Shown piece after piece: positions 5,875-12,910 of a stretch of DNA of 13,663 bases; position 1 is the stretch's first letter; every line of letters begins with the position of its first letter. The notes under the pieces were generated by a model, which saw only the letters and a list, made by a program, of their open reading frames with translations, did no database searches and was not told where the DNA came from. A program made the position numbers and the translations under genes. The stretch is taken from contig CAMLGD010000080.1 in assembly GCA_946479405.1 (NCBI GenBank), positions 1-13,663 on the forward strand, written 5' to 3'. Source of the stretch: an uncultured Vogesella sp. (GTDB lineage: Bacteria > Pseudomonadota > Gammaproteobacteria > Burkholderiales > Chromobacteriaceae).

Positions 5875-5894
5875 GGCGGCCAACCTTGGCCGCA
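5875..5894. repeat. Near-palindromic repeat copy between convergent genes
   Basis: GGCGGCCAACCTTGGCCGCA has GCGGCCAA opposed by TTGGCCGC around CC. It holds 12 of 13 repeat bases (5876-5887). It sits in the 34-base gap between the convergent DinB-like and EAL genes and touches the EAL stop codon, so it could serve both 3' ends. Confidence 0.6.
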
Positions 5895-6665
5895 TCACAG
5901 CAGCTCGTGCACCGGCAGCAGCGCCGGCCGTCCCAGGTGAAAGCCCTGGTACAGCTCCAGCCCCAGCGCCTGCATCGCCTCGTTCTGGGCGGCGGTTTCC
6001 ACGCCGCACACTACGCTGCGACAGCCGATCTGCCACGCCAGCTGCAGCTCGCGGCCAAAGCGGCCGCCGTCGCCCTGTTGCTGATCCAGCAGCATGCTGC
6101 GGTCGAACTTGATGATGTCCGGGCCCAATGCGCGGGTGCGACTGTGGCTGGAGGCGGTGGCGCCGAAATCGTCGATGGCCAGGCCGAAACCGGCCTGCGC
6201 GGCACGGCGCAGGCTGTCGGCCAGCTGCAGCGGGCTGTGCTCCAGCTCGTATTCCAGTACCTCCAGCACCAGCCCGGCCGGCGCCAGCCCCAGCGCCGCC
6301 GCCAGCTGCTGCAACAACGGCAGCAGCCCATCCACCTGCAGCGAGGCCGCCTGCACATTCAGAGACAGGCAACCCTCGCAGCGCGCCTGGGCAAAGTTAT
6401 GCAGGTGCAACACCAGCGCCAACACATCCAGTTGCCGCACCGCGGCGTCGTCCAGCGTGGCGAATAGCAGGTCCGGGCGCAGCGCCTGGCCGTCGGCGTC
6501 CTGCACCCGCAGCAGCGCTTCGTGACCGAACACGCCGCCGCTGCGGTAGTACACCGGCTGGAATACGCTGTGCAGGCAATGGCCGGCAAACTGTGCCTGG
6601 TAACGGCCGGCGTCATCGCGTTGCAGCGCCGGCAGCAATGTTGTCAGGCTGGGCAGAGGGGTCAT
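5895..6665 (-). CDS. Stand-alone EAL domain protein (c-di-GMP phosphodiesterase)
   Basis: The product is 256 residues, nearly all EAL domain. The metal and substrate residues of active enzymes appear kept: EALLR (E49), SLNVQA (N103), LEVLE (E135, E138), AIDDFG (D165, D166), IIKFD (K186), GVET (E223) and YQGFHLGRP (Q240). The loop after DDFG reads ATASSHSR instead of the usual TGYSS, a possible sign of changed activity. Such enzymes hydrolyse c-di-GMP to pGpG and often favour motility over attachment. No membrane segment or sensor domain is present. The frame is open upstream to 6794, but only through a TTG; the ATG at 6665 gives a normal EAL N-terminus, although its ribosome site is weak. It diverges from flgH. 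Confidence 0.88.
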   Translation of the reverse strand: MTPLPSLTTLLPALQRDDAGRYQAQFAGHCLHSVFQPVYYRSGGVFGHEALLRVQDADGQALRPDLLFATLDDAAVRQLDVLALVLHLHNFAQARCEGCLSLNVQAASLQVDGLLPLLQQLAAALGLAPAGLVLEVLEYELEHSPLQLADSLRRAAQAGFGLAIDDFGATASSHSRTRALGPDIIKFDRSMLLDQQQGDGGRFGRELQLAWQIGCRSVVCGVETAAQNEAMQALGLELYQGFHLGRPALLPVHELL

Positions 6666-6863
6666 CGGGTTGCTATCGCTGGAAACAATGGTTGCAGCAT
6701 AGCCCAGCGCCGCCGGCGAGCGAAATCCTGCACCACGGCGCGTGTTGCGGTTTCGTTTCCGGATTGCAACAGGGGGAAATAAAGCGCTTACCAACTGGCA
6801 GTGCTGGTGCTACATGCGCGTGCTTGAATCGCACGCATGCATTCTGCACAGCGAGCTTCTGCC
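6666..6863. promoter_or_regulatory. Divergent intergenic region between EAL gene and flgH
   Basis: About 200 bases without a gene separate the two divergent starts, so both promoters should lie here. I see no confident -10/-35 pair. AAAGCGCTTACCAACTG (6781-6797) closely matches 8158-8174 upstream of the response-regulator gene (15 of 17 bases) and could be a shared operator. Confidence 0.35.
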
Positions 6864-7532
6864 ATGGCCCCCCTGCGTCTGACCCTCCCCCTGCTGCTAC
6901 TGGCCGGCTGCACCACGCAGTCGGTGGTGCAACTGCCCACCAGCGCCTACCCGCAGCTGCGCCCGGTGCTGACCAGCCAGGCCGACGGCTCGATCTTCAA
7001 TCCGTCCACCGCCAAGCTGTTCTTCGAAACCCAGCTGGCGCGGCAGATCGGCGACGCCATCACCATCACCATCGAGGAAGACCTCAGCAGCAGCACCTCG
7101 CAGGCGCTGAACGACAAGTCCAGCGGCAACAACAAGGTCAACGGCCCGGCGGCGCTGAATACCGTGCCCGGGGCGGTGAAGCAGCTGTTCAATGTGGATG
7201 TGAATTCGGACTACAGCCTGCAGGACAAGCTGGACCACTCGCGCAAGAACAACAGCAAGGTCAGCGGCAACATGATGGTGTCGGTGATCGATGTGCTGCC
7301 CAATGGCTACCTGGTGGTGGGTGGCGACAAGATGCTGCTGATCAATAACAAGCAGACCGTGCTGCGCCTGTCCGGGGTGGTCAATCCGGCCAACCTGCAG
7401 GCTGGCAACACCATCTCCTCCAAGCAGGTCGTCAATGTCCGGCTGGATCAGGTCAACCAGGACATGCCGCTCGATGCCAGCGTGTTGGCCTGGGTGCAGT
7501 TCCTGTTCGGGGTGGCGCTGACGGTGTACTGA
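6864..7532 (+). CDS. flgH: FlgH-like flagellar L-ring lipoprotein, isolated
   Basis: The product is 222 residues. MAPLRLTLPLLLLAGC is a lipoprotein signal with a lipobox. The body follows FlgH: GSIFNPSTAKLFFETQLARQIGDAITITIEED, a Ser/Asn-rich middle, KVSGNMMVSVIDVLPNGYLVVGGDKMLLINN, then VLRLSGVVNPANLQAGNTISSKQVVNVRL. FlgH forms the outer-membrane L ring around the rod. The C-terminus (VLAWVQFLFGVALTVY) differs from the usual WLQRFFLNL-type ending. There are no flgG, flgI or other rod and ring genes beside it, so it may be a second copy or a displaced gene. An upstream ATG at 6837 is in frame. I chose 6864 because the signal peptide starts there and GCGAG precedes it, but this is not decisive. 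Confidence 0.85.
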   Translation: MAPLRLTLPLLLLAGCTTQSVVQLPTSAYPQLRPVLTSQADGSIFNPSTAKLFFETQLARQIGDAITITIEEDLSSSTSQALNDKSSGNNKVNGPAALNTVPGAVKQLFNVDVNSDYSLQDKLDHSRKNNSKVSGNMMVSVIDVLPNGYLVVGGDKMLLINNKQTVLRLSGVVNPANLQAGNTISSKQVVNVRLDQVNQDMPLDASVLAWVQFLFGVALTVY

Positions 7533-7546
7533 GCCACGCGGCTCAG
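7529..7546. terminator. Hairpin containing both stop codons of convergent genes
   Basis: CTGAGCC (7529-7535) and GGCTCAG (7540-7546) form a perfect 7-bp stem with loop ACGC. The TGA of flgH lies in one arm and the TGA of the opposing lipoprotein gene in the other. Only ten bases separate the two genes. No T-run is present, so this is a plausible but unproven bidirectional 3' structure. Confidence 0.5.
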
Positions 7547-8061
7547 GGTGCCGTCGCCGGCGGCTGCAGCGCAAACAGCAGCTGGTCCACCAGGAAGATC
7601 AGCTTGGCCTCGGTGCTGGCCCAGCGATCCATTACCCGCGGCTCGTACGCCACCCGCGCCAGGGTGCGGCCATCCTTCTGCAGCGCCATGGTGGCGTAGC
7701 TCAGGTAGGCGGAGTCCTGCTCCCATACCCGCGTGGCGGCATAGATGAAGGTAATGCAGCCAGCCGGCACCGTCCCTGCCGGATACACCTGGGTCTCCAC
7801 CCCGCGGCGGGTCATGCCGTCCTGCACCACGCGCACGAAATCCGGCACCGTGACGCTCTCGTTCCACTGGATGCAGATGCGCGAATAGGGCGCCTGGCGG
7901 CGCTCGTAGCGCTGGCGCTCCTTTTCCGTGAACGCCTGCAATTCGTTGGCGGTGGAAAAGGTAAAGGTAAACACGTCGCGTGCCGGGTTGGGCAGTGACT
8001 GCACCGTCAAGCAGCCGGACAACACCAGCGCGGCAAGAGCAACAACAGGAAAACGGGTCAT
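7543..8061 (-). CDS. Lipoprotein, resembling the Sbal_3080 family
   Basis: The product is 172 residues. MTRFPVVALAALVLSGC is a signal peptide with lipobox LSGC (C17). The mature domain has a conserved-looking pattern: SRICIQWNESV, FVRVVQDGMTRRGVETQVYPAGTVPAGCITFIYAATRVWEQD, LSYATMALQKDGRTLARVAYEPR and a final helix STEAKLIFLVDQLLF. This matches what I remember of Sbal_3080-type lipoproteins, whose function is unknown. C-x-I strands and two cysteines (RIC, AGC) may form a disulphide. It converges with flgH and diverges from the response regulator. No good ribosome-binding sequence precedes the ATG. The lipoprotein call is firm, the family moderate. Confidence 0.75.
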   Translation of the reverse strand: MTRFPVVALAALVLSGCLTVQSLPNPARDVFTFTFSTANELQAFTEKERQRYERRQAPYSRICIQWNESVTVPDFVRVVQDGMTRRGVETQVYPAGTVPAGCITFIYAATRVWEQDSAYLSYATMALQKDGRTLARVAYEPRVMDRWASTEAKLIFLVDQLLFALQPPATAP

Positions 8062-8083
8062 GAGTGGGGTAAGCCGGTTAAGC

Positions 8084-8103
8084 GGCCGCGCGCGGGCGCG
8101 GCC
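8084..8103. other. GC-rich hairpin in the divergent intergenic region
   Basis: GGCCGCGC (8084-8091) and GCGCGGCC (8096-8103) form a perfect 8-bp stem with loop GCGG, 22 bases upstream of the minus-strand lipoprotein start. It would lie in that gene's 5' leader and might affect its expression. The rest of the 190-base gap is AT-rich around 8130-8170, where promoters are likely. Confidence 0.35.
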
Positions 8104-8215
8104 ATCGGCGACAAGCCTAGCCGCAGCAGTGTTGTCTGCGATTGTTTGTTTTGTAGAAAAGCGCTTACAAACGGCACATATGGTGTCAGCACGGCGTCGT
8201 TACCCTACATTTTTT

Positions 8216-8228
8216 TGCGGCCAACCTT
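8216..8228 (+). repeat. TGCGGCCAACCTT repeat copy upstream of response regulator
   Basis: An exact 13-mer directly after a run of seven T. It has no inverted partner nearby and lies 23 bases before the response-regulator start, so in this place it belongs to a leader rather than to a gene end. Confidence 0.7.
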
Positions 8229-8251
8229 CGGTCACCACACGCCACCACACC

Positions 8252-9016
8252 ATGCTGCAAGCCATCTACCCCCCTCCAACCAGCATCAGCGACCCGGGCA
8301 CCATCCGCGTGCTGGTGGTGGATGACGACGACGAAATCCGCGAGCTGATCTGTCAGTACCTGGGCAACTACGCCATCCGCTCGGTGGGCGTAGCCAATGG
8401 CGAGGCGATGCTACAGGCACTGGGCGAACACAGCTTCGACGCCATCGTGCTCGATCTGATGCTGCCGGGCGAAAACGGCCTGTCGCTGTGCAAGCGGCTG
8501 CGCAGCCACTCCAGCATGCCGATCCTGATGATCAGCGCCCACGGCGACCCCACCGAACGCATCATCAGCCTGGAAGTGGGTGCCGACGATTTCCTCACCA
8601 AGCCGTTCGATATCCGCGAGCTGGTGGCGCGCATCCACTCGGTGCTGCGCCGCACGCGGCAACAGCCGACAGGCGGGCCGCTGCCGGCCGCGGCGCCGCA
8701 GCGGCTGGGTTTTGGCGACTGGCAGCTGCACCTGACGCTGCGCCAGCTGCAGGACCGCGACGGCACCGTGGTGCCGCTGTCCAATGCCGAATTCCGCCTG
8801 CTGTCGGCGATGCTGCAGCGGCCGCGCACGGTGCTGGACCGCGACCAGCTGCTGGACATCACCCGCGGCAGCACGGTGGAAGTGTTCGACCGCAGCATCG
8901 ACATCCTGATCTCGCGCCTGCGCGGCAAGCTGCGCGACGATCCGCGCAGCCCGCGGCTGATCCGCACCGTGCGCGGCGAGGGCTATATGCTGGACGCGCA
9001 GATCCGCCCGCTGTAA
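8252..9016 (+). CDS. OmpR/PhoB-family response regulator, orphan
   Basis: The product is 254 residues. The receiver domain (about 18-133) has the acidic pocket DDDD at 24-27, the phosphorylation site D68 (IVLDLMLPG), S95 in MISAHG and K117 in TKPFD. The C-terminal winged helix (about 150-250) has the OmpR pattern LSNAEFRLL, VLDRDQLL, FDRSIDILISRLRGKL and RTVRGEGYML. It is a cytoplasmic transcription factor activated by a sensor kinase. No histidine kinase gene is adjacent, since both neighbours are on the other strand, so its partner is elsewhere. The frame is open far upstream, but the ATG at 8252 gives a normal family N-terminus. It lacks a Shine-Dalgarno (ACCACACGCCACCACACC precedes it), so it may be leaderless or weakly translated. 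Confidence 0.9.
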   Translation: MLQAIYPPPTSISDPGTIRVLVVDDDDEIRELICQYLGNYAIRSVGVANGEAMLQALGEHSFDAIVLDLMLPGENGLSLCKRLRSHSSMPILMISAHGDPTERIISLEVGADDFLTKPFDIRELVARIHSVLRRTRQQPTGGPLPAAAPQRLGFGDWQLHLTLRQLQDRDGTVVPLSNAEFRLLSAMLQRPRTVLDRDQLLDITRGSTVEVFDRSIDILISRLRGKLRDDPRSPRLIRTVRGEGYMLDAQIRPL

Positions 9017-9030
9017 ACGGCAGCGGGCAG

Positions 9031-9058
9031 AAAAAAGGCCATCCGCACGCGGATGGCC
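9031..9058 (-). terminator. Intrinsic terminator of the SnoaL-like gene
   Basis: Read on the minus strand, a 9-bp GC-rich stem (GGCCATCCG/CGGATGGCC, 9037-9058, 4-base loop) is followed directly by six T (9031-9036). This is a classical rho-independent terminator, 28 bases after the stop of the minus-strand gene. It could also stop plus-strand reading from the response regulator, without the T-run. Confidence 0.9.
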
Positions 9059-9086
9059 AAGCCCTTTGCCCTCACCACATCAACCG

Positions 9087-9590
9087 TTACTTGATGTTGC
9101 CCAGCTGCCTGTTCAGTGACAGCGCGTCGTAGAAATCGCCCTGGTACACGATCTTGCTGTTCTTCACCCGGATCAGGCTCAGCCCCTCGAAGCTGATCGG
9201 TTTGCCGGTGGCCTTGCCCTCGTTGATGCTGGCGTCGATGTTCGGCCCGGTGTTGGTGCCGGTGAAGCGCCAGCGGAACACCACCTCGTTCTTGGTCACC
9301 ACCGGCTGGTCCAGCATCTGCCATTTCAGGTCCGGGAAGCTGTTCATGAAGAAGCGGATCACGTTGTCGCGCGCCACCATCACGCCGTATTGCGACTCGC
9401 CCACTGTCACATCGTAGTACTCCACCTCCGGGTCCATCGCCATCGCCGCCTGGTTGGCATCGTGCGCGTTCCAGCCCGCCATGTATTGCTGCACCACCTG
9501 CAGCGGCGTCGCCGCCCAGCTGGCGGTGGACAACATCAGGCCGCCCACTACCGTAGCCAGGGCAACGCGTCGGCTGATTCCTTGGTACAT
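9087..9590 (-). CDS. Secreted SnoaL-like (NTF2-like fold) protein
   Basis: The product is 167 residues. A signal peptide runs MYQGISRRVALATVVGGLMLSTASWA, with probable cleavage after ASWA. The mature part resembles SnoaL-like ester cyclases: PLQVVQQYMAGWNAHDANQAA at the start, DNVIRFFMNSFPDLKWQML in the middle, FRWRFTGTNTGP, GKPISFEGLSLIRVKNSKIV and FYDALSLNRQLG at the end. The fold is a small cone-shaped barrel with a ligand pocket. The family includes polyketide cyclases and many uncharacterised proteins, so no reaction is assigned. The ATG at 9590 is preceded by GGGAG at good spacing, so the longer frame to 9671 was rejected. It is probably a single gene with its own terminator. Confidence 0.83.
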   Translation of the reverse strand: MYQGISRRVALATVVGGLMLSTASWAATPLQVVQQYMAGWNAHDANQAAMAMDPEVEYYDVTVGESQYGVMVARDNVIRFFMNSFPDLKWQMLDQPVVTKNEVVFRWRFTGTNTGPNIDASINEGKATGKPISFEGLSLIRVKNSKIVYQGDFYDALSLNRQLGNIK

Positions 9591-9612
9591 GTGTCTCTCC
9601 CTATGTGAACGA

Positions 9613-9638
9613 GGTTGGCCGCAGCCTTGCGGCCAACC
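9613..9638. repeat. Inverted pair of truncated repeat forming a tight hairpin
   Basis: GGTTGGCCGCA (9613-9623) and TGCGGCCAACC (9628-9638) are perfect 11-bp inverted copies with a 4-base loop. Each is the first 11 bases of the 13-mer. The hairpin lies between the SnoaL-like gene start and the patD end, downstream of patD. A weakly T-rich stretch follows on the minus strand. Confidence 0.75.
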
Positions 9639-9653
9639 GGATGGTGCCGGTGC

Positions 9654-9688
9654 GGTAGCTGCGCAGGGCATGGCCCGCGCAGCGTACC
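9654..9688 (-). terminator. Hairpin directly after patD
   Basis: GGTA, GCTGCGC and GGGC pair with GCCC, GCGCAGC and TACC (9654-9688) with single-base bulges and an ATG loop. It starts eight bases after the patD stop codon. There is no T-run. Together with the repeat hairpin that follows, it probably marks the end of the ydc-type operon. Confidence 0.5.
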
Positions 9689-9696
9689 GGTGGCGC

Positions 9697-11133
9697 TTAC
9701 TGCTTGATCATCACGTGACGCACACAGCTGTAGTCTTCCAGCGCGTACATCGACATGTCCTTGCCGTAGCCGGAGCGCTTCATGCCGCCGTGCGGCATCT
9801 CGTTCACCAGCATGAAGTGGGTGTTCACCCAGGTGCAGCCATACTGCAACTCGGCCGATACCTTCATCGCGCGGCCAACGTCCTGCGTCCACACCGAACT
9901 GGCCAGGCCGTAGTCGGAATCGTTGGCCCAGCCGATCACCTGCTCGGTATCGTCGAACGGCGTCACCGACACCACCGGGCCGAACACCTCGCGGCGCACG
10001 ATCTCGTCGTCCTGCAGCGCGCCGGCAATCACCGTCGGCTGGTAGAAGAAGCCGGGGCCGCTACCGATGGCACCGCCGGTCACCACCTCGATATGCGGCT
10101 GCTGCTCGGCGCGCTCCACGAAGCTGGCCACGCGGCTGCGCTGGCGTTCGGAAATCAGCGGCCCCATCTCCACGCCGTCCAGGTGCTGGTGGCCAACCTT
10201 GATGCTGGCGACCGCGCCGGCCAGATCGGCGACAAAGCGCTCGTACACGCCTTTCTGCACGTACAGGCGGCAGGCGGCGGTGCAGTCCTGGCCGGCGTTG
10301 TAGTAGCCGAAGGTGCGGATGCCTTCCACCGCGGCGGCGATGTCGGCGTCGTCGAACACGATCACCGGCGCCTTGCCGCCCAGCTCCAGGTGGGTGCGCT
10401 TCAGCGAACGCGACGCGGTTTCCAGCACGCGCTGGCCGGTGGACACATCGCCGGTGATGGAGATCATGCGCACTTCCGGCTGCGAGATCAGCGGGCTGCC
10501 CACGGTTTCGCCACGGCCCAGCACCAGGTTGAACACCCCCGGCGGCAGGATGGCGGCCACCAGCTCGGCCAGCTTCAGCGTGGACAGTGGCGTCTGCTCC
10601 GATGGCTTCAGCACCACGGTATTGCCGGCGGCCAACGCCGGCGCCATCTTCCACGCCGCCATCATCAGCGGGTAGTTCCACGGCGCGATGGAGGCCACCA
10701 CGCCCAGCGGGTCGCGGCGGATCAGGCTGGTATGGCCGGGCAGGTATTCGCCGGCCAGCGCGCCGGTCTGGGCGCGCACCGCGCCGGCAAAGAAGCGGAA
10801 CACGTCCACCACCGCCGGAATCTCGTCGCCCAGCGCCAGGTGATAGGGCTTGCCGCAGTTGAGCGACTCCAGCCGCGCAAACTCCGGGCCACGCGCCTCG
10901 ATGGCCTCGGCCAGCGCCAGCAGCTTCTCGCTGCGTTCACGCGGGGTGGTGCGCGCCCAGCCGGCAAAGGCGCGCTGCGCCGCCGCCACCGCGGCCTGTA
11001 CCTGTTCGCCGCTGGCTTCGGCGATTTCCACGATCAGTTCGCCGGTGGCCGGGTTGACGATGCGCTCTGGCTCGCCCTGGCCTGCCACGAATTCGCCGCC
11101 AATCAGCATGCGGGTTTGCAGTGTCTTTTCCAT
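9697..11133 (-). CDS. patD: Gamma-aminobutyraldehyde dehydrogenase (PatD/YdcW)
   Basis: The product is 478 residues, an NAD-dependent aldehyde dehydrogenase. PWNYP (N153), KPSEQTP (K176), the general base in LELGGK (E250) and the nucleophile in GQDCTAAC (C284) are all present. The C-terminus [31 protein letters not shown] is characteristic of 4-aminobutyraldehyde dehydrogenase, which turns the product of putrescine deamination into GABA. It follows the permease genes as in the E. coli ydcSTUV-patD order, which supports the substrate. The start at 11133 has GAGGTG five bases upstream. An ATG at 11148, overlapping the permease stop as ATGA, is an alternative. Confidence 0.9.
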   Translation of the reverse strand: MEKTLQTRMLIGGEFVAGQGEPERIVNPATGELIVEIAEASGEQVQAAVAAAQRAFAGWARTTPRERSEKLLALAEAIEARGPEFARLESLNCGKPYHLALGDEIPAVVDVFRFFAGAVRAQTGALAGEYLPGHTSLIRRDPLGVVASIAPWNYPLMMAAWKMAPALAAGNTVVLKPSEQTPLSTLKLAELVAAILPPGVFNLVLGRGETVGSPLISQPEVRMISITGDVSTGQRVLETASRSLKRTHLELGGKAPVIVFDDADIAAAVEGIRTFGYYNAGQDCTAACRLYVQKGVYERFVADLAGAVASIKVGHQHLDGVEMGPLISERQRSRVASFVERAEQQPHIEVVTGGAIGSGPGFFYQPTVIAGALQDDEIVRREVFGPVVSVTPFDDTEQVIGWANDSDYGLASSVWTQDVGRAMKVSAELQYGCTWVNTHFMLVNEMPHGGMKRSGYGKDMSMYALEDYSCVRHVMIKQ

Positions 11134-11144
11134 ATGCACCTCGG

Positions 11145-11957
11145 TCATTTACCGCTGCCGGCGATGTCTTCCGTGCCGCGGGTCAGGTAGTACGCGGCCA
11201 GAATCGGCAGCGCGGTGATCAGCATCACGGTCATGGCCACCACATTGGTGATGGGCACGTCGCGTGGACGGGTAAGCTGGTTCAGCATCCAGATCGGCAG
11301 CGTGGTTTCGTTGCCGGCGGTGAAGGTGGTGACGATGATCTCGTCGAAGCTCAGCGCGAAGGCCAGCATGCCGCCGGCCAGCAGCGCGGTGGCGATCTGC
11401 GGCAGTACCACATAGCGGAAGGTCTGCCAGGCATCGGCACCCAGATCCTGCGACGCCTCCACCAGGCTGTAGCTGATGCGGCGGAAGCGGGCGATCACGT
11501 TGTTGTAGATCACCACCACGCAGAAGGTGGCGTGGCCGACGGCGATGGTCCAGAAGCCGGACGGGATGTCCGCCAGCCGGAACGCCGACAGCAGCGCGAT
11601 GCCGGTGATGATGCCGGGCAGGGCGATCGGCAGGATCAGCATCATGGTGATGGCGTCCTTGCCGAAGAACTCGCGCCGGTACAGCGCGGCTGCGGCCAAC
11701 GTGCCCAGCACCAGCGCCAGCACGGTGGCCAGCAGCGCCAGCTGCAGCGACAGCCCGATCGCCGCCAGCACGTCGTCGCGGGCAAACGCCGCCGGAAACC
11801 ATGCCAGGGTGAAGCCCTTGGGCGGAAAGCTGTAACCGGCGCTTTCGGCGTTGAAGGCGTAGATGATGATCACGGCGATCGGCAGGAACAGGAAGCCGAT
11901 GCCGCCATAGGCCAGCAGGCGCAGCCACAGCGGGGCGCGGTCTTGATCAGAGTGCAT
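11145..11957 (-). CDS. ydcV: ABC transporter permease, YdcV/PotC-like
   Basis: The product is 270 residues with about six membrane helices; the first is [19 protein letters not shown] (16-34). The coupling (EAA) loop is [22 protein letters not shown], followed by [13 protein letters not shown], a typical PotC-type segment. This is the second permease of a binding-protein-dependent importer of the polyamine family, in the inner membrane. Its start overlaps the end of the first permease gene by 11 bases, and its stop overlaps or touches the dehydrogenase gene. All the context points to uptake of putrescine, GABA or a related compound. Confidence 0.9.
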   Translation of the reverse strand: MHSDQDRAPLWLRLLAYGGIGFLFLPIAVIIIYAFNAESAGYSFPPKGFTLAWFPAAFARDDVLAAIGLSLQLALLATVLALVLGTLAAAALYRREFFGKDAITMMLILPIALPGIITGIALLSAFRLADIPSGFWTIAVGHATFCVVVIYNNVIARFRRISYSLVEASQDLGADAWQTFRYVVLPQIATALLAGGMLAFALSFDEIIVTTFTAGNETTLPIWMLNQLTRPRDVPITNVVAMTVMLITALPILAAYYLTRGTEDIAGSGK

Positions 11958-12900
11958 CGAACGCTCCCAGTTTGCGTGCGCCGGACAGATACAGCGCGAT
12001 GATCACCACCGGCACCACGGTGAAGGCGGCGGCCAGCGGCATGTTGCCGATGGAACCCTGCATGGTGTAGACCATGGAGCCGATGAACAGGCCGGACGGA
12101 CCGATGATCTGCGGGATGATGTAATCGCCCAGCGTCAGCGAGAAGGTGAAGATGGAACCGGCCACCACCCCCGGAAACGCCAGCGGCAGGATCACGTGGC
12201 GGAAGGTCTGCGCGCCGTTGGCGCCCAGGTCGCTGCTGGCTTGCAGCAGGTTGGCCGGCACCCGCTCCAGCGCCGCCTGCACCGGCAGGATCATGAACGG
12301 CAGCCAGATATAGGTGAACACCACAAAGCGGCCCAGATGCGAGGTGGTCAGCGAGTTGCCGCCCAGCAGCGGCAGCGTCATCAGCCAGTCCACCGCGCCG
12401 CCCAGCCCCAGGTGCTGGTAGCTCCAGTACACGATGCCGTCCTTGGCCAGCAGTACCGTCCAGGCATACACCTTGACGATGTAGCTGGCCCACATCGGCA
12501 GCATCACCGCCACGTAGAAGAAGCCTTTTTTCCAGCCGCGGGCGTAGCGCACCATGTAGTAGGCCAGCGGAAACGCCAGCACCGCCGACGCCAGCGATAC
12601 CGCGCTGGCCATCAGCAATGTGCGCAGCACCACGTCGAAGTTGGCCGGCTGCAGCAGCTGCTGGTAGTTGGCCAGCGTCAGCTCGCGGCTAACCTCCATG
12701 GTGAAATCGTCGAAGGTGAAGAAGCTCTGCGCCAGCAGCGTCGCCAGCGAGCCGATGTACACCACCAGAAACCACAGCAGCGGCAGCCCCAGCAGCAAGC
12801 CCAGTTGCAGGCCGGGATGGCGGTACAGCGCCACCCCCAGCCGTTGCCACAGGCCCAGCGGCGCGGCGACCGGGGCGGTGGACAGGGAAGCAGTCATCAT
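11947..12900 (-). CDS. ydcU: ABC transporter permease, YdcU/PotB-like
   Basis: The product is 317 residues with a cytoplasmic N-terminus, a first membrane helix around 32-58 and about five more. A large periplasmic stretch (about 58-95) follows helix 1, as in PotB-type permeases. The coupling loop is [27 protein letters not shown], followed by [17 protein letters not shown], a motif of this subfamily. It would pair with the downstream permease in the inner-membrane channel. The ATG at 12900 has a strong GAGGGGGG ribosome site; a second ATG directly follows it. The gap to the ATPase gene is ten bases. Confidence 0.9.
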   Translation of the reverse strand: MMTASLSTAPVAAPLGLWQRLGVALYRHPGLQLGLLLGLPLLWFLVVYIGSLATLLAQSFFTFDDFTMEVSRELTLANYQQLLQPANFDVVLRTLLMASAVSLASAVLAFPLAYYMVRYARGWKKGFFYVAVMLPMWASYIVKVYAWTVLLAKDGIVYWSYQHLGLGGAVDWLMTLPLLGGNSLTTSHLGRFVVFTYIWLPFMILPVQAALERVPANLLQASSDLGANGAQTFRHVILPLAFPGVVAGSIFTFSLTLGDYIIPQIIGPSGLFIGSMVYTMQGSIGNMPLAAAFTVVPVVIIALYLSGARKLGAFDAL

Positions 12901-12910
12901 GGCACCCCCC

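Noticed and set aside
9706..9720. CACGTG near 9712 and in a few other places as further parS sites
   Set aside because: Only the central six to eight bases match; the GTTTCACGTGAAAC arms are absent, so these are background occurrences.
11134..11148. Start of patD at 11148 (ATGA overlap with the permease stop)
   Set aside because: Possible, but the ATG at 11133 has the stronger ribosome-binding sequence (GAGGTG) and a family-like N-terminus; kept only as an alternative.
9454..11190. Long plus-strand open frame (578 codons) opposite patD
   Set aside because: It is a mirror of a textbook aldehyde dehydrogenase gene. The translation is low-complexity His/Gln/Arg-rich with no family features.
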